DNA of 8,423 nt from Pseudomonadota bacterium (GTDB taxonomy: Bacteria; BMS3Abin14): contig QIFJ01000069.1 of NCBI GenBank assembly GCA_003229755.1, positions 1-8,423 of the forward strand, given 5' to 3'. The notes under the pieces are model-generated. The model saw nothing but the letters and a program-made list of their open reading frames with translations, was not told the origin of the DNA and did no database searches. Made by a program: the position numbers and the translations under genes. This document shows positions 1 to 5,737 of the stretch, one piece after another. Each line of letters starts with the position of its first letter. The first letter of the stretch is position 1.

Positions 1-898
1 TCCGGACTATTACCGCGGCCAGAATAACGATACCCATAATTATCGGATAATCCCTGTCCTGGGCCGCCTGCCACGCCATCCTCCCCATTCCAGGCCAGTT
101 AAAGACCTGTTCCACCACAACCGCTCCACCCAGAATAAAGGGGATCTTGGAGGCTATTATCTGGGTGATGGGTATGAGGAATCCCTCTTTGAAGGAGTGT
201 CTCCAGATGGAACCTCCTTTGGCTACGGCCGTCCGAATGTAATCTTCAGCAAAAACCCTCTCCATTTCCTCACGCAGGTATCTGACCACTTCACTGATCG
301 TGCCGTTGCCCAGCCCCAGAACTGTTATGGGCAGGAGGAAGGAAATAAAACTCAGGCCCTGCGAGGAGGAGTAGCCCACCGTTATGGGAAAGTAGCCGAA
401 CTTGTGTGTGGATATGTAGATAGCGATATAACCCAACCAGAAGATTGGAAGGGCCGATATCACATAGGCGAATATGGTCAGCGGCCATGTCACCGCGGTG
501 GTGCCCTGCCTGGCGGATAAAAGGGCGATGGGTACCGCCACTGCCAGGGTGATCAGCATGGCGCCAATGGTCAGGTAGAGGGTGTTTATACCGACCCTGA
601 CGACCTCACCCAGCACAGGAAGGCCCGTGTAGATCGAAGTGCCGAAATTGGCGGTAGAGATATTGCCCAGCCAGGAAAAGTACTGACCGTACCAGGTTGT
701 GGGTACGCCAATGGAATCGTATATACCGCTACCCTGGACCACGCTTATCTGCCCCTGCAGCAGGCGGGTAAAGGGATCTCCAGGGGCCATGTACAGGATA
801 ACGAAGACTACGAAACTCACCCCGACGAGCAGGAACCCGGTAATTACCAGCTCTCTCGCCAGGGTGAAGGCTATCGGCCTGATGGAAGTGAGTTTCAT
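1..898 (-). CDS. ABC transporter permease, DppB/OppB type (partial, C-terminus beyond window)
   Basis: This is an inner-membrane permease subunit of a peptide/nickel-type ABC importer; with a second permease and ATPases it would move the ligand delivered by the binding protein encoded just upstream. The frame is open from ATG 898 to the window edge, giving 299 residues; the family is usually about 305-340, so only a short C-terminal tail is missing. Seen directly: a first membrane segment at about residues 16-38 followed by the family signature MAPGDP (37-42), an extracytoplasmic stretch with FGTSIYTGLPV, several further hydrophobic segments, and the cytoplasmic EAA loop around 205-235 (EDYIRTAVAKGG), which contacts the ATPase. 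An in-frame TGA lies 12 bases upstream of the ATG, so this start is forced unless a non-ATG codon is used. The Shine-Dalgarno is weak. The 45-base gap to the binding-protein gene suggests co-transcription. The substrate cannot be read from the sequence. Confidence 0.93.
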   Translation of the reverse strand, partial: MKLTSIRPIAFTLARELVITGFLLVGVSFVVFVILYMAPGDPFTRLLQGQISVVQGSGIYDSIGVPTTWYGQYFSWLGNISTANFGTSIYTGLPVLGEVVRVGINTLYLTIGAMLITLAVAVPIALLSARQGTTAVTWPLTIFAYVISALPIFWLGYIAIYISTHKFGYFPITVGYSSSQGLSFISFLLPITVLGLGNGTISEVVRYLREEMERVFAEDYIRTAVAKGGSIWRHSFKEGFLIPITQIIASKIPFILGGAVVVEQVFNWPGMGRMAWQAAQDRDYPIIMGIVILAAVIVR

Positions 899-943
899 AT
901 GCTGATATCTTCAGGTATCGTGTGGCCTCCCTGGCAATCAGTT

Positions 944-2563
944 CTACTTCTGGTCCTCTCTCGGAATATACCAGTCGTCGGCGAAGGAGAAGAACTTATA
1001 GGGGTGAATAGCCATATGCCTGACCTTTCTATGGTAGGCGGCATAATTCGTCAGTGTCCACAGGAAGGTGTAAGGACTCTCGTCGGCCAGAAGTTCATGG
1101 AGTTTCCTGTAGATCGTCCTGCGTTTCTCATGGTCGAGGGTCAGCTTGCTCTCCACAATCAGGCTGTCCACTACAGGATTGGAATAGCCGCCGAAATTGT
1201 TTTTCCACGGGCCGATCTCCGAGGAGTGAAAGAGGGATGAGATGTCTGCAGAATCATCGAAAACCCATGAAGCAAAGATAATATCCATATCATGATCCAG
1301 GAAGACATCTTCTTTCCAGGATAGCCACTCCTTGAATTCCACCCTTATGTCCACACCAACCTTTTTCAGGTAGCTCTTGAATGCCAGCACAACTCGCTTG
1401 ACAGCCTCGCTTTCCTTTTCGATGGGCACCTTCAGGGTGAAGGAGAGCTGGTCCCCGTCTTTTTCCATGATGCCGTCCGGGCCAGTGGAGAAACCGGCTT
1501 CTTTAAGGAGGCTTCTGGCTTTTTCAGGATCATATCTCAGGGGCAGGACATCGAGGTTGTAGGCCCAACTTCCCGGGGCGAAAGGGCCCGATATTATTGT
1601 TCCCTGTCCGTTAAAGAAGGAGTCCAGCATCTCCTGCCTGTTTATTGCGTGGGCGAAGGCCTGCCTCACACGCTTATCGGCAAGGAGGGGATTCCTGAGG
1701 TTGTAGCCGAAGAAAGAATATGAAAGAGCGTTGTAGGGCTGGAGGACGTAGCGTCGGTCACCCTGGATCTCCGGGATGTTCCGGGGATTTACGAGGATTA
1801 TCATATCGATAGCATTAAACATCAGGGCCTGGGACATGATGTTCTGGTCCGCAAAAGGCTTGCCAACGAACCTGTCTATATGGGGCCGTCCCCTGAAATA
1901 ATTGTCGTTCGCCACCAGAACTACCTCTCGATCCGAGGTAATGTTCTTAATCATGTAGGGGCCGGTCCCGATGGGCTTTTGCACGAAAGGATCACTCCGT
2001 GTTAGGAAGGAAGAATTGGCCGGTCCGTGGGAAGGAATGATCTTGAAGCTGAACTTGGCCAACGCATTCAGGATGGGTCTCTTGAGCCTGAAACGCACAG
2101 TGAGATCGTTCAGCTTTTCGGCGCTCTCGATAAATTCGTACCTTACCTTGAGGGGGGTGATCGTTTTCGGATGCATCATGATGTTGAAGGTGAAGATGAC
2201 GTCATCTGCGGTGAAGGGCCTGGGCTCTTCACCCTCCCTGGGATGCCAGGTCACGCCCTCCCTGAGGTAAAATGTATAAGTGCTGCCACCATCAGCTACG
2301 TCCCATCGGTCGGCAAGCTCAGGGATTATTTCCTGCTTTTCGTTGATACCTACCAGCCCGTTGAACACCAACTCGCTTATCCGGAGCGAGATCATATCGT
2401 TGCTGGTGATGGGATCGAGAGTGGCAGGTCTGCCGTACTCGCCGTAATTCAGCACGCCCCCGTCGGGTCTTCCATCGTCTTTGCTCACGGCCATTGCCCG
2501 AGAGGACACACCCACCGATGCTGCCAGAAAAATGATGAGCAGTAATGTCCATTTATCCTTCAT
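944..2563 (-). CDS. Extracellular solute-binding protein, family 5 (peptide/nickel ABC importer)
   Basis: This is a 539-residue periplasmic receptor of the SBP_bac_5 (DppA/OppA/NikA) family, which captures an oligopeptide or similar ligand and hands it to the permease encoded next. Residues 1-25 form a Sec signal peptide (hydrophobic core LLLIIFLAASVGV, cleavage likely after AMA); there is no lipobox cysteine, so the protein should be soluble. Family hallmarks follow in order: ATLDPITSN (about 47-55), LVFNGLVGI (65-73), PELADRWDV then YTFYLREGVTWH (81-107), FTADDVIFTF (117-126), PIGTGPYMI (197-205), and RVRQAFAHAINR (298-309). Length is normal for the family. The start at 2563 is chosen because AAGGAGG lies 6 bases upstream. 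A longer reading from a TTG at 2611 would translate repeat DNA (EPGTWNLEL) and should be discarded. Peptide transport is the default guess; the ligand is unknown. Confidence 0.95.
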   Translation of the reverse strand: MKDKWTLLLIIFLAASVGVSSRAMAVSKDDGRPDGGVLNYGEYGRPATLDPITSNDMISLRISELVFNGLVGINEKQEIIPELADRWDVADGGSTYTFYLREGVTWHPREGEEPRPFTADDVIFTFNIMMHPKTITPLKVRYEFIESAEKLNDLTVRFRLKRPILNALAKFSFKIIPSHGPANSSFLTRSDPFVQKPIGTGPYMIKNITSDREVVLVANDNYFRGRPHIDRFVGKPFADQNIMSQALMFNAIDMIILVNPRNIPEIQGDRRYVLQPYNALSYSFFGYNLRNPLLADKRVRQAFAHAINRQEMLDSFFNGQGTIISGPFAPGSWAYNLDVLPLRYDPEKARSLLKEAGFSTGPDGIMEKDGDQLSFTLKVPIEKESEAVKRVVLAFKSYLKKVGVDIRVEFKEWLSWKEDVFLDHDMDIIFASWVFDDSADISSLFHSSEIGPWKNNFGGYSNPVVDSLIVESKLTLDHEKRRTIYRKLHELLADESPYTFLWTLTNYAAYHRKVRHMAIHPYKFFSFADDWYIPREDQK

Positions 2564-2569
2564 GCCGTG

Positions 2570-2576
2570 CCTCCTT
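2570..2576 (-). promoter_or_regulatory. Shine-Dalgarno of the solute-binding protein gene
   Basis: AAGGAGG on the minus strand sits 6 bases before ATG 2563. It decides the start of the binding-protein gene against an upstream in-frame TTG inside the repeat array. Confidence 0.85.
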
Positions 2577-2582
2577 ATTAAT

Positions 2583-2753
2583 AGTTCCAGGTTCCAAGTT
2601 CCAGGTTCCAAGTGATCAGTTGTCAGTTGAAAGTTGAAAGTTAAAAGTTGTAATCAACAACCAATAACTATCAACTCTAATCTCCAATCTCCAATTTCCA
2701 ATCTCGAATCTCGATTCTCCAATTTCTAATGCTCCAATATCTAATGATCTAAT
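2583..2753 (-). repeat. Degenerate heptameric tandem repeat array (about 24 units)
   Basis: Read on the minus strand, this stretch falls into a nearly unbroken 7-base register whose unit changes gradually. It begins with ATTAGAT, ATTGGAG, ATTAGAA and ATTGGAA types, passes through TTGATAG, TTATTGG and TTGTTGA, then becomes TTTCAAC, TGACAAC and TGATCAC, and ends as TTGGAAC and CTGGAAC alternating. Only two single-base insertions (at 2746 and 2731) break the phase. The last four units form an exact 14-base duplication (plus strand 2583-2596 and 2597-2610). The array ends a few bases before the Shine-Dalgarno of the binding-protein gene, so it occupies that gene's leader. It has no coding potential of its own. 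Heptameric short tandem repeats of similar style are known between genes in cyanobacteria and other bacteria; no function is visible here. Confidence 0.88.
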
Positions 2754-2782
2754 GTTCTGTGTACTACTCCTCCCTCTTTCCT

Positions 2783-2818
2783 CCCTTCGACTGGCTCAGG
2801 GCCCAAGCTCGTCGAGGG
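2783..2818. repeat. REP-like imperfect palindrome / hairpin
   Basis: A 36-base imperfect inverted repeat has a left arm CCCTTCGACTGGCTCAGGG and a right arm CCCAAGCTCGTCGAGGG. The arms pair over most of their length (CCC-TCGAC-GCT-GGG) with a couple of bulges and mismatches. It lies 20 bases past the stop codon of the TPR gene and before the repeat-filled leader of the next gene. Palindromes containing TTCGAC and GCTCAGG are recalled from intergenic DNA of many environmental bacteria, so it may be a dispersed element. It could also serve as a transcription-ending or mRNA-stabilising hairpin for the upstream operon, but no T-tract follows on the minus strand (the sequence there is purine-rich). 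Confidence 0.72.
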
Positions 2819-2838
2819 CTTCCCTTCTCCCTGCTTTA

Positions 2839-4323
2839 CTACAATACCTTCACATCTCCCGCGCTCTCCTGCACCATGGAGTAAACACCCTGCATGGCGT
2901 TTTGTATCTGGCGTACAGCCGGGTACTGCAAGCTCATTTCAAAGAATATTTCCAGGGCCTCTGAGAACTTTTTTGATTTAAAGTATACGTCAGCAAGATC
3001 CACGAGCAGGAGAGGATCATTGTACTCAATTTTGTTCTTATAGCTTTTGTCCCGCCCGGCTTCCATGTAGGAAACCGCTGAATCCAGATTTTTTCGGGTC
3101 AGGTAATGTCTTCCCAGGGCGTAGTTAAGAGTGGAATAGCTCCTGTCCTCCCTGGATTGGATCAGCTTTTCGGCTGAGGAAACTATTTCGGAACAATCTT
3201 CCAGAACGTTACTGCACGCGTTCAGCGCCTGGGCAATTATTTTAGGATCCTGCCAGTTCTCCCTGGCAAGTATATCGAATGTGATCCTGCCCTCTGATTT
3301 CTTTCCGCTCGCCACTGAGTTCTGGGCGCGAATAGCGATAGCCGCGCTTTTCTGAAGCTTGGGCAGGGGCCAGGACGTGAGAAACGCGTCCACCGCCTTG
3401 TTGGATTTCGAGGTAATACCGTCTAATGAATAGGCCTCGGCAAGATAGTAAAAGACCATCCTGCTCGGTTTAGGCCTCTCCAGCGCTTTTTCAAGGTAAT
3501 AGATGCTCGCCTTTGTGTAGAGTGCCGCGAGGTTCTTGAGCAGTGAAAGATCATAAAACAGAAGAGTTTTGTTCCTTCCTAGCTCCTCCTGGAAGGTGGA
3601 TCCTTTCAAGTCCGCGCCGCGGACGAGATTCAAGCCCTTTTCGATCATCCCCCCGGCGGTGTAAACCAGAATGCTGTTGCTGATGACTCGGATGGGCACC
3701 CTCTTCCTGGATTTGCCGCTGAGCATAAGGGCTCGCTCGGAGAGCTGGACCGGGTTTTTGTTCTTCAGGTCTGCCCTGATAAAGGCCGAAGCAAGTTCCG
3801 ACAGAACCTCCGGATCGTCTGATCCCGCAAGTTGTGACCATAGTTTTTCCGCCTGGTTCCTGTTTCCCTGAAGGAACAAAGACAGGCCGAGTCCTGCTCT
3901 GGCCAGATCCCTGGCAGAAGAACTCATGCCGGGATCCTTTAATACCCTTTGGTAGCGAAAAGCAGCCTGGGCAGGCCTTTTGGCCGCAAGATAGGCTTCA
4001 GCCAGGAACATCATCGCCATCCGGCTTTTGTTCTTTCCCTTCATGTTGGAGATTCTTCCCAGGTACTCCAGGTTGGCGGAGATGGACACATTGTGGAGCC
4101 TGCTGTAGAGGTTGGCGCTTTTCAGGTAGCTCATACCCAGGATCAGGTATGCGGAACTCAGATCAGTGGGATCCAGGGATTGCAGATCCAGACGAAGTTC
4201 CGCCGCGTAATTGTAGTGGTTTCGCTTAAGCTGATCCAGAGCCCTCTGCAGCTTGATACCCACAGCATGTGCCTGGGCAGGGATAATTAAAATCACTATG
4301 AGCAGTGTAAGGAAATATCTCAT
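2839..4323 (-). CDS. Secreted TPR-type helical-repeat protein
   Basis: This 494-residue protein is not recognised as a named family. Residues 1-20 form a Sec signal peptide (RYFLTLLIVILIIPAQAHA), so it should act outside the inner membrane, probably in the periplasm; there is no lipobox. The rest is almost wholly helical with TPR-like hairpins: SSAYLILGMSYLKSA (about 56-70), MFLAEAYLAAKRPAQAAFRYQ (105-125), LARAGLGLSLFLQGNRNQAE (140-159), VFYYLAEAYSLDG (290-302), LNYALGRHYLTRKNLDSAVSY (399-419) and LLVDLADVYFKSKKFSEALEIF (439-460). These Ala/Tyr/Leu patterns support a scaffold or partner-binding role. Start 4323 is chosen because GGGAG lies 5 bases upstream and the signal peptide begins there; an ATG at 4350 would add nine residues with no ribosome site. 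It follows the propeller gene by 61 bases and is probably the last gene of that operon. No catalytic motif is seen. Confidence 0.88.
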   Translation of the reverse strand: MRYFLTLLIVILIIPAQAHAVGIKLQRALDQLKRNHYNYAAELRLDLQSLDPTDLSSAYLILGMSYLKSANLYSRLHNVSISANLEYLGRISNMKGKNKSRMAMMFLAEAYLAAKRPAQAAFRYQRVLKDPGMSSSARDLARAGLGLSLFLQGNRNQAEKLWSQLAGSDDPEVLSELASAFIRADLKNKNPVQLSERALMLSGKSRKRVPIRVISNSILVYTAGGMIEKGLNLVRGADLKGSTFQEELGRNKTLLFYDLSLLKNLAALYTKASIYYLEKALERPKPSRMVFYYLAEAYSLDGITSKSNKAVDAFLTSWPLPKLQKSAAIAIRAQNSVASGKKSEGRITFDILARENWQDPKIIAQALNACSNVLEDCSEIVSSAEKLIQSREDRSYSTLNYALGRHYLTRKNLDSAVSYMEAGRDKSYKNKIEYNDPLLLVDLADVYFKSKKFSEALEIFFEMSLQYPAVRQIQNAMQGVYSMVQESAGDVKVL

Positions 4324-4328
4324 ACAGT

Positions 4329-4333
4329 CTCCC
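4329..4333 (-). promoter_or_regulatory. Shine-Dalgarno of the TPR gene
   Basis: GGGAG on the minus strand lies 5 bases before ATG 4323. It supports this start over the in-frame ATG at 4350. Confidence 0.65.
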
Positions 4334-4361
4334 GGATGGTACTTAGTCATCTGTCAGGGTC

Positions 4362-4388
4362 GTAAAAAGTCCATCCGTGGCTTTTTAC
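4362..4388. repeat. Inverted repeat overlapping the propeller-gene stop codon
   Basis: A near-perfect hairpin has arms GTAAAAAG(T)CCA and TGGCTTTTTAC around the loop TCCG: 11 paired bases with a single bulged base. It overlaps the TAA stop (4385-4387) of the propeller gene and occupies the middle of the 61-base gap before the TPR gene. In mRNA the stem ends with a run of five U, so it could act as a weak or bidirectional terminator, or adjust expression of the TPR gene relative to the genes upstream. The symmetric A5/T5 arms also fit a small dispersed repeat element. Confidence 0.7.
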
Positions 4389-5158
4389 TTTTCCTCTAAT
4401 CGCGCGATGAAAATATGGTCCCACTGGTCAACCTGGGCACGGAATGCAATATCTCCTTCAGATGAACTGGTTACGTCGTGGTTTATCCTGGTGTTGATTC
4501 TCAGGGGGGCGTTCGTTCCCTGGTCGATATCTACCAGGTAGATAGGAAAAAAGGCCTTGGGGTCGTTCTTCACATAAAGCAACCTTCTGCTGTCGGGCAT
4601 CCATGCAGGGCCGCGCTCTATATCCGGATTCACATCAGTGGCAAGTACCTTGTCTGCAAGCCCTTCTCCATTACCGGGGTCCGAGCCGTCGGCGGCTACT
4701 ACTATCAGGGACCAGACCTTTGGGTCTCCCTCCTTGTTGTAGTTGGAGTAAAAGGCGATATATTTCCCGTCGGGCGACCATGTGGGCCTCAGGTCATCAT
4801 AACTCCATGTCGTGAGGGGTTTTATGGACACGAAAGGCATTCCCAGGTCCTCTATGATGTAAATATCGTGGTTTTCGCTGCTTCCATAGAGCATCACAAC
4901 CTTGGTGCCGTCAGGTGACCATTGGGGATACAGGTTGGTCTTTTCCCCTCTCGTCAGACGCTCCGTCTCAAGGCTGGCGAGATCCAGAATGTACAAGTCT
5001 GCCCGGCCTTCACGGCCCGATACGAATACGATCTTGTCGGCGACAGGAGACCAGTCGGCCTGACCATCCTTTTCCGGGGTCCGTGTCAGCCTGACGACCT
5101 CCTTGCTGCCGAGCGTGCCCATGTACAGGTCGTAATTTCCGGTGGCTCCGTTGCTCAT
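4385..5158 (-). CDS. TolB-like beta-propeller, C-terminal part (blades 3-6; second frame of a split gene)
   Basis: This frame encodes most of a WD40-like (PD40) propeller of the kind found in TolB, a periplasmic protein-interaction platform. PD40 signatures occur at regular spacing: QADWSPVADKIVFVSGREGRADLYIL, YPQWSPDGTKVV, RPTWSPDGKYIAFYSN and GPAWMPDSRRLLYV, roughly 45-60 residues apart. As drawn from ATG 5158 it has 257 residues and starts in the middle of a blade with no signal peptide. The same frame is open further upstream to a TAA at 5240-5242, and translates as QPPGWSPDSSRFVFMSN, exactly the missing first half of that blade. It is therefore almost certainly the continuation of the 5724-5155 frame, joined by a -1 shift at the T6 run at 5207-5212. 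The joined product would be 446 residues, close to TolB length. The ATG overlaps the other frame's TGA (ATGA), so coupled re-initiation is an alternative. Confidence 0.85.
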   Translation of the reverse strand: MSNGATGNYDLYMGTLGSKEVVRLTRTPEKDGQADWSPVADKIVFVSGREGRADLYILDLASLETERLTRGEKTNLYPQWSPDGTKVVMLYGSSENHDIYIIEDLGMPFVSIKPLTTWSYDDLRPTWSPDGKYIAFYSNYNKEGDPKVWSLIVVAADGSDPGNGEGLADKVLATDVNPDIERGPAWMPDSRRLLYVKNDPKAFFPIYLVDIDQGTNAPLRINTRINHDVTSSSEGDIAFRAQVDQWDHIFIARLEEK

Positions 5159-5724
5159 GAATACGAAGCGGCTGCTGTCAGGAGACCATCCAGGAGGCTG
5201 CTCATGAAAAAATCCAGTTCCTCTTCCTCGCCGGAGTTCTTATAGCGGATCTTCTGGGTGACCTGGCCGTTGGGTCTGGCGATGATGATCTCCCTTGTGT
5301 CCCTGATATTTCGCTCGAAGGCGATGAGCTCTCCTGAAGGGGACCAGGCGGGGTTGGAGTCGTTACGCCCCTGCTCGATGTCCGTCAGTTCGTAGGTGAA
5401 AAAAACATCTATCGGTTCGGGTCCGGTATCCTCAACCGGTTCTTCCCACACCGCGGCCATATCACCCTGCATTAATTGTTCGGTCTTCAAAGCCGGGGCC
5501 TCCTGGATGGTGACTTCCTCAATGGGGATCTCCTCAAATTCCGCATCCTCCTCGATATCCGATACCGTATCCGCTACGGAAATCCGGTTCCCGGCGGGTT
5601 TTGTCTCTATGATCTCAATCACTGCCCGGGTCTCGTTCATTTCACCAGCCCAGGCCGCCACTGCGAAAAATAAGGTGGCCATAATCACTGATAGTTGAAG
5701 ACGGGCAAACTCCCTCATTCCCAA
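5155..5724 (-). CDS. TolB-like beta-propeller, N-terminal part (signal peptide, acidic linker, first blade; first frame of a split gene)
   Basis: In this frame residues 1-26 form a Sec signal peptide (LSVIMATLFFAVAAWA, cleavage likely before GE). Residues about 55-105 are a strongly acidic, proline-containing and probably disordered linker (DIEEDAEFEEIPIEE and following). The first PD40 blade comes next (SNPAWSPSGELIAFER, 123-138), then GEEEELDFF at 165-173. After that the frame ends with a 16-residue tail (MSSLLDGLLTAAASYS) unlike any propeller, whereas the -1 frame gives a normal blade. Residues 1-173 plus the second frame make 446 residues. The linker replaces the N-terminal alpha/beta domain of true TolB, so this is a TolB-like protein rather than TolB. 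The start is TTG 5724 with GGGAG 7 bases upstream; ATG 5718 is an alternative with poorer spacing. The gene begins 13 bases after the lipoprotein stop, implying one operon. Confidence 0.85.
   Translation of the reverse strand: MGMREFARLQLSVIMATLFFAVAAWAGEMNETRAVIEIIETKPAGNRISVADTVSDIEEDAEFEEIPIEEVTIQEAPALKTEQLMQGDMAAVWEEPVEDTGPEPIDVFFTYELTDIEQGRNDSNPAWSPSGELIAFERNIRDTREIIIARPNGQVTQKIRYKNSGEEEELDFFMSSLLDGLLTAAASYS
5206..5212 (-). other. Frame-change site: T TTT TTC heptamer in the propeller gene
   Basis: On the minus strand the zero-frame codons GAT TTT TTC contain the heptamer T TTT TTC, which fits the X XXY YYZ rule for -1 ribosomal slippage. After it, the zero frame runs 17 codons to a TGA while the -1 frame reads straight into a complete PD40 blade. 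Either the ribosome slips here, or one T is missing from the homopolymer in the genome or in this assembly. All three give the same join (DFF-HEQPPGWSP). No strong stem-loop is obvious at the usual distance downstream. Confidence 0.6.
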
Positions 5725-5731
5725 CCGTTTA

Positions 5732-5736
5732 CTCCC
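5732..5736 (-). promoter_or_regulatory. Shine-Dalgarno of the propeller gene
   Basis: GGGAG on the minus strand lies within the 13-base gap after the lipoprotein gene, 7 bases before TTG 5724 and 13 before ATG 5718. The spacing favours the TTG start. Confidence 0.5.
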
Positions 5737-5737
5737 G

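Noticed and set aside
2027..2545. Plus-strand open frame of 172 codons
   Set aside because: It is antisense to the conserved N-terminal half of the solute-binding protein, shows no family pattern, and lacks a ribosome site.
2564..2611. Extended N-terminus of the solute-binding protein starting at TTG 2611 (MEPGTWNLEL...)
   Set aside because: The extra residues are a translation of the heptamer repeat array, the start would be a TTG without a ribosome site, and ATG 2563 has an excellent AAGGAGG followed directly by a signal peptide.
2583..2753. CRISPR array
   Set aside because: The period is 7 bases with no spacers and the units drift; this is a short tandem repeat, not a repeat-spacer array.
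2752..2964. Plus-strand open frame of 70 codons across the intergenic spacer
   Set aside because: It runs through the palindrome and into the 3' end of the TPR gene; its LRLAQGPSSS segment is simply the translated palindrome, and no ribosome site or family resemblance is seen.
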